In this document: positions 41,188 through 49,900 of the stretch, piece by piece
Position numbering within the stretch: position 1 is the stretch's first letter
Layout: each line of letters starts with the position of its first letter
NCBI RefSeq assembly: GCF_002797715.1
Contig: NZ_PGFF01000001.1
Span: forward strand, 2,503,304-2,567,303
Length of the DNA: 64,000 nt
Source of the DNA: Diaminobutyricimonas aerilata
GTDB taxonomy: Bacteria; Actinomycetota; Actinomycetes; Actinomycetales; Microbacteriaceae
Reading direction: 5' to 3'
Notes under the pieces: model-generated
What the model saw: only the letters and a program-made list of their open reading frames with translations
Database searches by the model: none
What the model was told of the DNA's origin: nothing
Translations under genes and position numbers: made by a program

Positions 41188-42471
41188 TCAGGCCCTTGAC
41201 GCGGAGGAACGATTTCTGCTATTGGCGAACTCGGCTACATCCTCTCCCCCCATGTCCCGGTCGTATCGCGCGAGGCGGAGCCAGAGAACCGGGAAGGCGA
41301 CGACATTGAGGCACGCGAGCACCGCGGCGCCGAGGAACGCCGCCGGGAGCCCGACCAGCTCCGTCGCCGCTCCGGCTAGCGCGGCGCCGACCGGCACCGC
41401 GCCCCAGCTGAGCACCCGAGAGGCGGCGTAGACCCGGCCGAGCAGCTCCGACGGCGTCGTGCGCTGTCGGATCGTCGCGACGAGCACCCGCCACACACTC
41501 GCTCCGGCGCCCGCGACCACGAGGCCGGCCACCACGACCCAGACCGGGGCGCCGAGGGCGACCGGGAGCACGAGCAGCACGGTGCCGACGCAATCGAGCA
41601 GGAGCACGAGGGCCGTGCCGAGGCGGCGCTGCACCCGACCCACCACCGTCGACGCGAGGACGCCGCCGACCGCCATCGCGGCGAGCACGAGTCCGTACGC
41701 GGTGCTCGACAGCGCGAGCGGCCCGGGGGCGACCGCGGCGAGCACGAACACGGCCGTCCAGGCGCCCCATACGAGGTTCATCGAGGCGGTGAGCAAGGTG
41801 AGCGGACGCTGCAGGTCGTGCCGCCACAGGTAGCGGAGACCCGCGAGCACACCCGTGCGTGGTTGCGGGGCACGAGGAGCGGTCGACCGCACGCCGGCAC
41901 GGCCGAGCATGGCGAGGGAGGCGGCCGCAGCGGCATAGAGCGCACCCCCGGTGGCGAGGGCCGCGGACGCGCCGACGGCGACGAGCACGCCGGCGAGGGG
42001 CGGTCCGGCGAGCTGGTTGGCGATGTTCGTGGTCGCCTCCAGTCGTGCGTTCGCCACCGTGAGCCGTTGCGGAACGACGAGTTCGGGAACTGCCGCCACG
42101 AGCGCCGTGTCGGCGAGCGTCTCCGTGACCCCGAACACCGCCGCCGCAACGGCGAGCAGCGGGAACGACAGCGCGTCCGCGAGCGCCGCAGCACCGACCG
42201 CGCCGAACACCGCCGCCCGCGCCGCATTGACCGTCACGAGCAGCCCACGTCGAGGCACCCGGTCGACGATCCACCCCGCGTGCAGGCCGAGCACGGGCCA
42301 CGCCGCGGTGGCGATCACCGTGATCGCGGCGACCTCCGCCGGCGATGACCCGATGAGCAGGGCGATGAGCGGCAAGGCGACGAGCACGACCCCGTCGCCC
42401 AGGTTGGCCGTGCCGGCCGCGATCCACAGGGCACCGAAGCCGCGGTCCGGGCGGGGCGCGTCGCTCGTCAT
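41188..42471 (-). CDS. MFS transporter (exporter, EntS/DHA3-like)
   Basis: 427 residues with 12 predicted helices. The N terminus (RGFGALWIAAGTANLGDGVVLVALPLIAL) and loop 2-3 AGWIVDRVPRRGLLVTVNAARA (a motif A variant GxxVDRxxRR) match the DHA3/EntS-like exporters. PELVVPQRLTVANARLEATTNIANQLAGPPLAGVLVA is the typical helix 4-5 loop. It would use the proton gradient to expel a drug or siderophore; the substrate is unknown. The C terminus ends in a short polar tail, EDVAEFANSRNRSSASRA. Confidence 0.88.
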   Translation of the reverse strand: MTSDAPRPDRGFGALWIAAGTANLGDGVVLVALPLIALLIGSSPAEVAAITVIATAAWPVLGLHAGWIVDRVPRRGLLVTVNAARAAVFGAVGAAALADALSFPLLAVAAAVFGVTETLADTALVAAVPELVVPQRLTVANARLEATTNIANQLAGPPLAGVLVAVGASAALATGGALYAAAAASLAMLGRAGVRSTAPRAPQPRTGVLAGLRYLWRHDLQRPLTLLTASMNLVWGAWTAVFVLAAVAPGPLALSSTAYGLVLAAMAVGGVLASTVVGRVQRRLGTALVLLLDCVGTVLLVLPVALGAPVWVVVAGLVVAGAGASVWRVLVATIRQRTTPSELLGRVYAASRVLSWGAVPVGAALAGAATELVGLPAAFLGAAVLACLNVVAFPVLWLRLARYDRDMGGEDVAEFANSRNRSSASRA

Positions 42472-42523
42472 GCGATCATCCTGCTCCGGCGATTCTCACC
42501 GGTCAAGTGCGATTCAGTGGTGA

Positions 42524-42529
42524 TATTGT
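42524..42529 (+). promoter_or_regulatory. -10 box, leaderless promoter of the CGNR gene
   Basis: TATTGT, 6 nt, ATG (42536). It lies in the 64-bp gap between divergent MFS and CGNR genes. Confidence 0.6.
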
Positions 42530-42535
42530 CGCCGC

Positions 42536-43084
42536 ATGGGATCCCTCGACCACGTTGCGAACGACGTCGCGCTCGAGTTCGCCAACTCGGTCAACGAGCG
42601 ACCGCATCCGCGGGTCGACTGGTTCGCGGATGCGCGTAGCGCCGCCACCTGGACCGAGTCGATGGGGTGGACGGCCGGGCAGCTGGACGACGCCGGCCTC
42701 GACGCGCTCCGGGAGCTCCGCGAGACGATCCACCGCATCGCCCGTGCGTTCCTCGACGGCACGGTCCCCGCATCCGGCGACCTCGCCGCGCTCGCCCGCG
42801 CCCACGCGACCGGCCTGCGGGTGATCGGGGTGCAGGCGACCGACGGTCGCCTGCACCGGGCCTGGCCGGAGATCGAGTCGGGTGCGTCCCTCGCCGCCCG
42901 TGCCGCGAGCGCGGCGATGGCGCTCTTCGAGAGCGAGCGGCTCACGCGGTTGCGGGCGTGTCCGTCGTGCGGGTGGCTCTTCGTCGACGTCAGCCGGAAC
43001 GGCGGGCGTCGCTGGTGCTCGATGGAGATGTGCGGAGCGCGCAGCAAGGCGCGGGCCTACTACCGCCGCGGGCACGGCGACTGA
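42536..43084 (+). CDS. CGNR zinc finger (ABATE domain) protein
   Basis: 182 residues. An N-terminal ABATE-like domain (LEFANSVNERPHPRVDWFAD) is followed by the zinc finger RACPSCGWLFVDVSRNGGRRWCSMEMCGARSKARAYYRR, with two CxxC/CxxxxC pairs and the CGxR signature (here CGAR). Members are probable DNA-binding regulators in actinobacteria. The divergent MFS exporter may be its target (inference). It converges on acs with 6 bp between the stop codons. Confidence 0.9.
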   Translation: MGSLDHVANDVALEFANSVNERPHPRVDWFADARSAATWTESMGWTAGQLDDAGLDALRELRETIHRIARAFLDGTVPASGDLAALARAHATGLRVIGVQATDGRLHRAWPEIESGASLAARAASAAMALFESERLTRLRACPSCGWLFVDVSRNGGRRWCSMEMCGARSKARAYYRRGHGD

Positions 43085-43090
43085 GGGCGC

Positions 43091-45076
43091 TCAACGACGC
43101 AGGGCCTCCGCGATGCGCTCGAGGACGGTCTCGTCCTGCAGCGACGTCGCGTCGCCGAGCGGCCGTCCGTCGAGGAGGTCGACGAGCAGCCGGCGCATGA
43201 TCTTGCCGGAGCGGGTCTTCGGCAGGTCCGGCACGACGTGCACCTCGCGCGGTTTCGCGATCGGCCCGATCGCCGTGGCGAGGTGCGCCCGCAACCGGGC
43301 GGTGGGGTCCGCGCCGTCCGCACCCCGGTTCGGCACGACGAAGGCCACGACGGCCTGGCCGGTGGTCGGATCCGCGGCTCCCACCACCCCGGCCTCGGCG
43401 ACATCCGGATGCGCGACGAGGGCGGACTCGATCTCGATCGTCGAGAGGCGGTGACCGGAGACGTTGATCACGTCGTCCATGCGCCCGAGCAGCCACAGGT
43501 CGCCGTCCGCGTCGAGGCGGGCCCCGTCACCCGCGAGGTACGAACCCGGAACCCGCGTCCAGTACGCGTCGCGGTATCGCGCCGGGTCGCCCCACACGGT
43601 GCGCGCCATCGACGGCCAGGTGCCGTCGATCACGAGGGCGCCGCCGGAGCCGGCGGGCACGTCCTCTCCCGCGTCGTCGACGACCCGCACGGTGACCCCG
43701 GGGAGGGCGCGCGTCGCGGAGCCCGGCTTGAGCGGGGTGACTCCCGGCACGGGGGCCGCGATCGCCGCACCCGTCTCGGACTGCCACCACGTGTCGACGA
43801 CCGGCGCCCGATCGGCGCCGAGGTGCCGGCGGAACCACACCCAGGCCTCCGGGTTGATCGCCTCCCCCACCGTGCCGAGAAGGCGGATGCTCGACAGGTC
43901 CCACTGCGCCGGCGGACCGTCGGGGAACCACGACATGAGGCTGCGGATGAGCGTCGGGGCCGTGTAGTACGTCGTGACGCCGTAGCGCTCGATGATCTCG
44001 AAGTGCCGGCCGGGGTGCGGGGTGTTCGGCGTGCCCTCGAAGATGACCGACGTGATGCCGTTCGAGAGCGGGCCGTAGAGCTCGTAGGTGTGGGCGGTGA
44101 CCCAGGCGAGGTCCGCCGTGCACCAGTACACGTCGTCGTCCTTGGCGTCGAAGAGCGCCCAGTGGGTCCACGACGCCTGCGTGAGGTAGCCGCCGGAGGT
44201 GTGCACGAGGCCCTTCGGGCGCCCCGTGGTGCCCGAGGTGTAGATGATGAACAGCGGCGTCTCCGCGTCGAACGCCTCCGCGTCGTGCACCTCGGAGGCC
44301 GTGTCGACGACGTCGTGCCACCACACGTCCCGCCCCTCCGTCCACGGGATGTCCGGCGTCGCGTCGCCGGTGCGCCGCACCACGAGCACATGCTCGACCG
44401 CCGCGTTGCCGGCGACCGCCGCATCCGCCTGCGCCTTCACCGGCACCGCGGTGCCCCGGCGGAACTGCCCGTCGGAGGTGACGAGCAGTTTCGCGCCGGT
44501 GTCTTCGACGCGGAAGCGCAGCGCCTCGGCGGAGAACCCGCCGAACACGAGCGAGTGGATGGCGCCGATCCGCGCGATCGCGAGGGTGATGACGACGGTC
44601 TCGATGAGTACCGGCAGGTACACGACGACGCGGTCGCCCTTCCCGACGCCGAGCGCGGTGAGCGCGTTCGCGGCCTGCGACACCCGCCGCTGCAGGTCCG
44701 CGTAGGTGACGGTCGCTCGATCACCCGGCTCCCCCTCGAAGTGGAACGCGACCTTGTCGCCGCGGCCGGCCCGCACGTGCCGGTCGACGCAGTTGACGGC
44801 GACGTTGAGCCGCCCGCCGGCGAACCACTCGGCGTGCGGCACGCTGTACTCCCCGTCGGCCTGTCGCTGCGCGGGCTGCCACGAGTGCGCCGTGTGCCAC
44901 GGCGTCTCCCACTCCAGCCGCGCCGCCTGCTGCTCCCACCACGCGACCGGGTCGGCCGCCGCCGCCGCGATCATCGCGTCGTACTGCTCGGGGCCGACGT
45001 TCGCCCGCGCGGTGAACTCCGCGGGCGGGTCGAAGACGCGGGACTCGGTGCCGAGGTTCTCGATCGCAGCGCTCAT
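43091..45076 (-). CDS. acs: acetyl-CoA synthetase
   Basis: 661 residues. The ATP/AMP signature is IYTSGTTGRPKGLVHTSGG, the acetate pocket includes the VFGGFSAEALRFR and GEAINPEAW segments, and the hinge is YRDAYWTRVPGSYLAGDGARLDADGDLWLLGRMDDVINVSGHRLSTIEIESAL. The regulatory lysine lies in PKTRSGKIMRR, acetylated by Pat-type enzymes in other bacteria. It makes acetyl-CoA from acetate, ATP and CoA in the cytoplasm, feeding the TCA cycle and glyoxylate shunt. TACCGT lies 8 nt upstream of the ATG, a weak leaderless candidate. Confidence 0.96.
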   Translation of the reverse strand: MSAAIENLGTESRVFDPPAEFTARANVGPEQYDAMIAAAAADPVAWWEQQAARLEWETPWHTAHSWQPAQRQADGEYSVPHAEWFAGGRLNVAVNCVDRHVRAGRGDKVAFHFEGEPGDRATVTYADLQRRVSQAANALTALGVGKGDRVVVYLPVLIETVVITLAIARIGAIHSLVFGGFSAEALRFRVEDTGAKLLVTSDGQFRRGTAVPVKAQADAAVAGNAAVEHVLVVRRTGDATPDIPWTEGRDVWWHDVVDTASEVHDAEAFDAETPLFIIYTSGTTGRPKGLVHTSGGYLTQASWTHWALFDAKDDDVYWCTADLAWVTAHTYELYGPLSNGITSVIFEGTPNTPHPGRHFEIIERYGVTTYYTAPTLIRSLMSWFPDGPPAQWDLSSIRLLGTVGEAINPEAWVWFRRHLGADRAPVVDTWWQSETGAAIAAPVPGVTPLKPGSATRALPGVTVRVVDDAGEDVPAGSGGALVIDGTWPSMARTVWGDPARYRDAYWTRVPGSYLAGDGARLDADGDLWLLGRMDDVINVSGHRLSTIEIESALVAHPDVAEAGVVGAADPTTGQAVVAFVVPNRGADGADPTARLRAHLATAIGPIAKPREVHVVPDLPKTRSGKIMRRLLVDLLDGRPLGDATSLQDETVLERIAEALRR

Positions 45077-45147
45077 CGTCTTCGACGGTACCCGGGCGCG
45101 CTCCGCGCCGCCGGTCGCGGGGAAACGCGCCGTAACGCGGTCCGCCC

Positions 45148-45912
45148 TCAGCGGTCGAGCTGCAGCCTCCGCCAGGCGACCGACGTCGCCACACCCGACA
45201 CGAGCGGCACCAGGAGCACGGCCGCGAGCTGCCCGGGCGTCACGTCATCCGGTGTCAGGGCCCAGAGCGCGGGCGCCGCGAAGGGCATCCACCCACCGAT
45301 CCCGGCGATGACCGACACCTGGGCGATCACGATGATGGCGATCGTGCTCGCCACCCCGGCGAGGAGGCTGCGTGTCACCGTGGTCACCCAGGCCACGGGC
45401 GTCACGAGCAACGCCGACAGGAAGGTCATGGCGAGCTGCCGCCCGACCGCGGGCCACTCGTCACCCGGCGAGCCGTAACCGAACGCGATCCCGACCGCGA
45501 CGGTGCCGGCGACCAGGAGGAGCGCCGCGACCACGGCCCACACGACGAAGCAGACGAGCTTCGCGACGGCGAAGAGCGACCGGGGCACGGGCAGCGCGAA
45601 CATGCCGGTGATCGTGCCCTCCGTGAACTCCCGCCCGAAGATCCACGCGAGTGCGACTCCGAAGGCGAGAACGGATGCGGCCGCGGTGATCTGCGCCACC
45701 ACCGCGAGCAGCCGGGACCAGCCCTCCAGGTCGCCGAGCGCGCCGAGACGTTCGGTGACGAGCGTGTTGCCCGCGGCCACCGCCGCGGTCATCCCCACCG
45801 CCAGGGCGAGCGTGCCGAGAACGAGAGCCAGCGCCGCTCCGCGCGGAGCGGCACCCGTCGCCGTCTTCATCCCCTCGACGGCGAGAGCGCGGCGGAGCAG
45901 GGCGCGCGTCAC
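45148..45912 (-). CDS. ABC exporter permease (ABC-2 type)
   Basis: 254 residues with six predicted helices: GAALALVLGTLALAVGMTAAVAAGNTL, AAASVLAFGVALAWIFGREFTEGTITGMFALPVPR, which includes the conserved EF..GT motif of ABC-2 permeases, and a final KxxWRRLQLDR. Substrate is unknown; pairs with the ATPase upstream. GTG start overlaps the ATPase stop (GTGA, 45909-45912). Confidence 0.85.
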   Translation of the reverse strand: MTRALLRRALAVEGMKTATGAAPRGAALALVLGTLALAVGMTAAVAAGNTLVTERLGALGDLEGWSRLLAVVAQITAAASVLAFGVALAWIFGREFTEGTITGMFALPVPRSLFAVAKLVCFVVWAVVAALLLVAGTVAVGIAFGYGSPGDEWPAVGRQLAMTFLSALLVTPVAWVTTVTRSLLAGVASTIAIIVIAQVSVIAGIGGWMPFAAPALWALTPDDVTPGQLAAVLLVPLVSGVATSVAWRRLQLDR

Positions 45913-46634
45913 GACGAAGCCTCCTCATCCGCCAGGACGAGCGAGAAGAACGCGCGCTCGATGTCCACGGCGTCCGGGGCGAGCGATCCGATCACGCGGC
46001 CGCGGTTGATCACGGTGATGCGATGCGCGATGCGGGCCACCTCGTCGAGGTGGTGGCTGGAGACGAGCACCGCGCTGCCTCGGGCGGCTCGGCTCGCGAG
46101 CGCGTTGCGCAGCAGGATCACGCCGGACGGGTCGAGGGCGTTGCCCGGTTCATCGAGCACGATCACCTCCGGCTCGTGCACGAGGGCCGCCGCCAGTCCG
46201 AGGCGCTGGCGGTTGCCGAGGGACAAGCGCCCGAAGCGCACGTCGAGGTACTCGTCCAGGCGGAATTCGGTCGACAGCCCGGCGATGCGCTCATCGGCGA
46301 GGGATCGGGGTATGCCGTGCAGGGTCGCCACGGCACGGAGGTTCTGCCGGACCGTCATCGCGGGATAGGCCAGAGGCGCATCGATGAGGTGTCCGACGCG
46401 CGACCAGCTCCCCCCTCTGGCCACGTCGGATCCGGCGACCCGGACGGAGCCGGCCTCGGGCCGCAGCATGCCGAGGATCAGACGCAGCAGAGTGGACTTG
46501 CCGGCTCCATTGAGTCCGACGAGTGCGTGGATCTCGCCGTGGGCGACGGTCAGATCGATCCCGTTCACGCCCGCGGTGCGGCCGAATCGGCGTGCGACTG
46601 CACGCACGTCGACGGGGTGCTCGAGCGCCATCAT
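45909..46634 (-). CDS. ABC transporter ATP-binding protein (CcmA/BcrA type)
   Basis: 241 residues. Walker A LVGLNGAGKSTLLRLI, signature RLSLGNRQRLGLAAAL, Walker B VIVLDEPGNALD and the H-loop SSHHLDE fit the CcmA/bacitracin-exporter family. It drives the adjacent permease. Two ATGs lie at 46634 and 46631; GGGAGG touches the first, so 46631 is equally possible. TAGGAT at 46677-46682 might be its promoter. Confidence 0.9.
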   Translation of the reverse strand: MMALEHPVDVRAVARRFGRTAGVNGIDLTVAHGEIHALVGLNGAGKSTLLRLILGMLRPEAGSVRVAGSDVARGGSWSRVGHLIDAPLAYPAMTVRQNLRAVATLHGIPRSLADERIAGLSTEFRLDEYLDVRFGRLSLGNRQRLGLAAALVHEPEVIVLDEPGNALDPSGVILLRNALASRAARGSAVLVSSHHLDEVARIAHRITVINRGRVIGSLAPDAVDIERAFFSLVLADEEASS

Positions 46635-46718
46635 CCTCCCGGGCCGACGAATCCTCGTGAGCGGCCATCCGGCGCGATCCTACGCTCCGGCGGCACGCCG
46701 GTCACCCGGGCGACGACG

Positions 46719-46742
46719 AACGCCCGGCCGAAGCCGGGCGTT
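46719..46742 (-). terminator. hairpin downstream of tRNA-Ala
   Basis: AACGCCCGGC-CGAA-GCCGGGCGTT has perfect 10-bp arms and lies 6 nt after the tRNA (with CCA). No T run beyond it, so a GC-hairpin terminator or processing signal. Confidence 0.65.
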
Positions 46743-46748
46743 CCGTGG

Positions 46749-46821
46749 TGGACCCAGGGGGATTCGAACCCCCGACCTTCTCATTGCGAACGAGACGCGC
46801 TACCAACTGCGCCATGGGCCC
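46749..46821 (-). tRNA. tRNA-Ala (anticodon CGC)
   Basis: Read on the minus strand, the cloverleaf is complete: acceptor GGGCCCA/TGGGTCC, D-arm GCGC...GCGC, anticodon stem TCTCG/TGAGA with loop TTCGCAA (anticodon CGC), and T-arm GGGGG-TTCGAAT-CCCCC. The G3-U70 wobble pair that identifies tRNA-Ala is present. The CCA end is encoded (46746-46748). No integrase is nearby, so not an evident attachment site. The 243 bp beyond it (46822-47064) hold nothing that I can support. Confidence 0.93.
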
Positions 46822-47064
46822 ATGTCCGGAGAAAAACCTACCACCTCCGGCGCGGCCCTGCCGACCTCGGTCACGTCGGGCGGTCCCCGGCGGACGCCTG
46901 CGATGTGGGCCGGTGGAGCAGCGAGAGCGGATCCTCCGCGCGACACGCTGGGGGCTGAGCACGACACACCGGCAGGGGCGCCGGAATTCCGCGCTCGGTG
47001 CCGGGGCAGCGGCAGCGGCAGCCGCCACCAGCCGGCCGCGGGGCGGCGCGGCGGTGGGCGTCGC

Positions 47065-48090
47065 TCAGCCGGCGGCGCGGCGGCGGCGCAGGGCCGCGTC
47101 GATGTCCGGAGCGCGCGTGCCGACCGTGTCGACCTGCCCCATCGTCGCCCAGCGGCTCGGCTTGAGGTGCACGACGGGTGCCGGTGCGGATTCCGGTGTC
47201 GGCGCGGTGGCAGCGGCGGGGGCGGCCGCAGTCGCGGGCGTGGCGGCGGGGCGCTCGGCGAGCGCGAACGCCCGCTCCCCGGCGGCCCGCTCGGCCGCGC
47301 GCATCCGCTCGACCTGAGCGAGGGCGGCCGCACGGAGATCGGCGGTCGGATCCTCCATGGGGGCGTAGGCGACGGTGCGACGCGAGAGGTAGAGCGGTTT
47401 CGGCACGGGCACCGGGGTCCACTCGCGGGCGACCGGCTCCTCGGCCTGCTCGCTCGCGACGGCCGGAGCGGCGCTCGACGAGACGCGCCGACGCGCGGCG
47501 GGAGCGGCGACCTCGAGCGGGGCGGCGAGGGCCGCCGCGCGCGCACGACTCACGCTCGCGAGTCGGCCGAGCAGGGCGAAGGACGTCGTCGCGACGAAGG
47601 CAGAGAACAGCAGCACGAACCACGACGCCGGGGCCACGCCGGTGCCGATCATGAGCCCGGCCTGCACGACGAAGGCGACGACGGAGGCGAGCAGCGCGAG
47701 CGTGGTGAAGGCACGGGTGCGGCGGAGGCGTCGCTGCGCGAGTCGCGTCGCGGTAACCGCGGCGGCCACCCGGGGCTGCGTCGTGGCGAGCCGCGCGGCG
47801 GCCGCTCGAGCCGCCGCCGCGTTACGGGCGCGCATGGCGGCCTCCGCCTTCTGCGCCTCCTGCTTGAGCACCTTCTGGTACTCCGCGATGCTGCGCGCGT
47901 TGGACTCGGCACGCACCTCCGCCGGCACCTCGGCGGTCTCCGCCATGATGCGCAGCGTCTGCTGCAGTCGCACCGCGTTGCGTTCCGTGGCGAGATACTC
48001 GCGACGCTTGAACCACACCGGAACGAGATAGGCCATCCACAGAACGGCCGCGAGCGCCAGCATCACGCCCGCACCACCACCGAAATCCAT
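47065..48090 (-). CDS. membrane protein with coiled coil and Ala/Pro-rich tail
   Basis: 341 residues, not a characterised family. One helix at about 8-26 (GVMLALAAVLWMAYLVPVWF) and two at about 125-172, with a charged coiled-coil stretch between them (AEYQKVLKQEAQKAEAAMRARNAA) and a long cytoplasmic Ala/Pro-rich tail ending DAALRRRRAAG. Microbacteriaceae genomes carry similar proteins next to housekeeping genes; a role at the envelope or septum is speculative. The start at 48090 is supported by TATCTT 7 nt upstream. Confidence 0.75.
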   Translation of the reverse strand: MDFGGGAGVMLALAAVLWMAYLVPVWFKRREYLATERNAVRLQQTLRIMAETAEVPAEVRAESNARSIAEYQKVLKQEAQKAEAAMRARNAAAARAAAARLATTQPRVAAAVTATRLAQRRLRRTRAFTTLALLASVVAFVVQAGLMIGTGVAPASWFVLLFSAFVATTSFALLGRLASVSRARAAALAAPLEVAAPAARRRVSSSAAPAVASEQAEEPVAREWTPVPVPKPLYLSRRTVAYAPMEDPTADLRAAALAQVERMRAAERAAGERAFALAERPAATPATAAAPAAATAPTPESAPAPVVHLKPSRWATMGQVDTVGTRAPDIDAALRRRRAAG

Positions 48091-48097
48091 GGCCCTC

Positions 48098-48103
48098 AAG
48101 ATA
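48098..48103 (-). promoter_or_regulatory. -10 box, leaderless promoter of membrane protein
   Basis: TATCTT, 7 nt (GAGGGCC), ATG (48090). GAGGG could alternatively serve as a close Shine-Dalgarno. Confidence 0.45.
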
Positions 48104-48268
48104 CGGTTGCGCGGGCGCTCCGCCCGGTGGCGCGCCGCGGACCGCGCGTTCTACGACCGGATCCGCGGTTCCCCCGTCGAGCCGACATTGCGGAGCCTCA
48201 TCACGGTCGCGGCGGATCGCACCGACGCAACGGTGACGAGCATCCGCGACCTCGCCCGCGAAAGGACC

Positions 48269-48925
48269 TCAGGGCCGCGGTCGCGGAGCGGACAGCGCCT
48301 TGATGCGGTCCGCCTCGGGGATGTCGGCGTCCTCGCTCGGCGCGCGGCCCTCGACCCAGCGGTTGAGCACGCCGGCCGGCACATCCTCGACCGTCAACGC
48401 GAAGCAGAAGTGGTCGCGCCAGTCGCCGTTGATGTGGATGTAGCGCCGACGCAGTCCCTCGTAGCGGAACCCCAGCTTCTGCACCACCCGCAGGCTCGGC
48501 GCATTCTCGGGGCGGATGCAGATCTCCATGCGGTGCAGGCCCATGCCGAAGAAGCAGTGGTCCGTCGCGAGCGCGACCGCCGTGGGCGTGAGTCCGCGCC
48601 CGGCGAAACGCTCGGACACCCAGTAGCCGATCGTCGCCGACGACAAGGAGCCGTAGGCGATCGACGAGACGTTGAGCTGACCGGCGAACTCGCCGCGCGA
48701 CTCGATCGCGAACGGCAGCCCCACCCCATCCCGGGCGTTGGCGAGCAGAGAGCGGATGCTGGCGCGCGTGTCGAAGGAGATCGGCCCGGTCGGGCTGGTC
48801 GCCTCCCACTTGCGCAGCCAGCTGCGATTCGCCATGAGCTCGCGTTCGAGCACCCGGGCGTCGCGCACCCGGATCGGCCGCACCGTCACCTCGCCGTGAC
48901 GCAACGTGGGGATGGAGAGGGGCAT
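48269..48925 (-). CDS. GNAT-family N-acetyltransferase (RimJ/RimL type)
   Basis: 218 residues. IGYWVSERFAGRGLTPTAVALATDHCFFGMGLHRMEICIRPENAPSLRVVQKLGFRYEGLRRRYIHINGDWRDHFCFAL carries the acetyl-CoA motif A (R/Q-x-x-G-x-G/A: RFAGRGL), and the RPENAPSLRVVQKLGF segment typical of RimJ/RimL, enzymes that acetylate the N terminus of ribosomal or other proteins. The substrate is not known. It follows galU by 4 bp and is probably in the same transcript. Confidence 0.9.
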   Translation of the reverse strand: MPLSIPTLRHGEVTVRPIRVRDARVLERELMANRSWLRKWEATSPTGPISFDTRASIRSLLANARDGVGLPFAIESRGEFAGQLNVSSIAYGSLSSATIGYWVSERFAGRGLTPTAVALATDHCFFGMGLHRMEICIRPENAPSLRVVQKLGFRYEGLRRRYIHINGDWRDHFCFALTVEDVPAGVLNRWVEGRAPSEDADIPEADRIKALSAPRPRP

Positions 48926-48929
48926 GGGA

Positions 48930-49820
48930 CTAGTCGAGCCGCCCGACGAAGTCCTTGAGCCACGAGCGCACGTCGGCGCCGAGGTCGTCGCGGTCGACGG
49001 CGATCTGCACGATGGCCTTGATGTAGTCGAGCCGATCGCCGGTGTCGTAGCGGCGGCCGCGGAAGACGATGCCGTACACGCCGCCGACCGCGTCGTCCTT
49101 CGCCATCTCTTGCAGCGCATCCGTCAGCTGGATCTCGCCGCCCTTGCCGGGCGCCGTGTTCTCGAGCACCTCGAACACCTCGGGGCGCAGCACGTAGCGG
49201 CCGATGATGGCCAGGTTCGAGGGGGCGTCCTCCGGGGAGGGCTTCTCGACCATGCCGGTGATCCGCACCACGTCGTCGTCGCCGGTCGCCTCGACGGTCG
49301 CGATGCCGTACATGCTCGTCTGGGCGGGGTCGACCTCGAGCAGAGCGACGACGGAGGTGTTCTTCTCCTGTGCGACCTCGATCATGCGGGAGAGCAGAGC
49401 GTCGCGCTCGTCGATGATGTCGTCACCGAGCAGCACGGCGAACGACTGGTGGCCCACGTGCATCTTGGCCCGCAGCACGGCGTGCCCGAGTCCCAGCGGG
49501 TCGCCTTGGCGCACGTAGTGCATGTTGGCGAGGTCGCTCGACTTGTTGACGCGGCGCAGCCGCTCCTCGTCACCCTTGAGCTGCAGCGCCGCCTCGAGCT
49601 CGGTGACGCGGTCGAAGTGGTTCGCGAGCGCGTGCTTGTTGCGTCCGGTGATCACGAGCACGTCGGTCAGGCCGCACTCGACCGCCTCCTCCACGACGTA
49701 CTGGATGGCCGGCTTGTCCACGACCGGGAGCATCTCCTTCGGCATGGCCTTGGTCGCCGGCAGGAATCGTGTGCCCAGCCCGGCGGCGGGAATGACAGCT
49801 TTGGTGATCGGTTCGCCCAT
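48930..49820 (-). CDS. galU: UTP-glucose-1-phosphate uridylyltransferase
   Basis: 296 residues. AVIPAAGLGTRFLPATKAMPKEMLPVVDKPAIQYVVEEAV is the diagnostic GalU N terminus with the nucleotide-binding GxGTRxLPxTK; GLGHAVLRAK and EKPSPEDAPSNLAIIGRYVL are further conserved blocks. It makes UDP-glucose from UTP and glucose 1-phosphate for cell-wall and capsule sugars. Glucose 1-phosphate from the sucrose phosphorylase in this window could feed it (inference). TAGGGT lies 8 nt upstream of the ATG. Divergent from the folate cyclo-ligase. Confidence 0.96.
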   Translation of the reverse strand: MGEPITKAVIPAAGLGTRFLPATKAMPKEMLPVVDKPAIQYVVEEAVECGLTDVLVITGRNKHALANHFDRVTELEAALQLKGDEERLRRVNKSSDLANMHYVRQGDPLGLGHAVLRAKMHVGHQSFAVLLGDDIIDERDALLSRMIEVAQEKNTSVVALLEVDPAQTSMYGIATVEATGDDDVVRITGMVEKPSPEDAPSNLAIIGRYVLRPEVFEVLENTAPGKGGEIQLTDALQEMAKDDAVGGVYGIVFRGRRYDTGDRLDYIKAIVQIAVDRDDLGADVRSWLKDFVGRLD

Positions 49821-49888
49821 GAGACGACACCCTAGCGGGGGTCAGTGACGGCTTCGCCGGATGAAATGAACCGTTCACATGCGGCTCG

Positions 49889-49894
49889 TAGAAT
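49889..49894 (+). promoter_or_regulatory. -10 box, leaderless promoter of 5-formyl-THF cyclo-ligase
   Basis: TAGAAT, 6 nt, ATG (49901). Confidence 0.65.
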
Positions 49895-49900
49895 CGACCC

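Noticed and set aside
41165-41235. Direct repeat TGGCGAACTCGGC near the MFS gene end as an att or transposon footprint
   Set aside because: Only 13 bp, no inverted ends or transposase, and one copy lies within the MFS C-terminal codons.
46749-46821. tRNA-Ala as an integration site
   Set aside because: No integrase, excisionase or repeated tRNA 3' end is found on either side, and the flanks are ordinary chromosomal genes.
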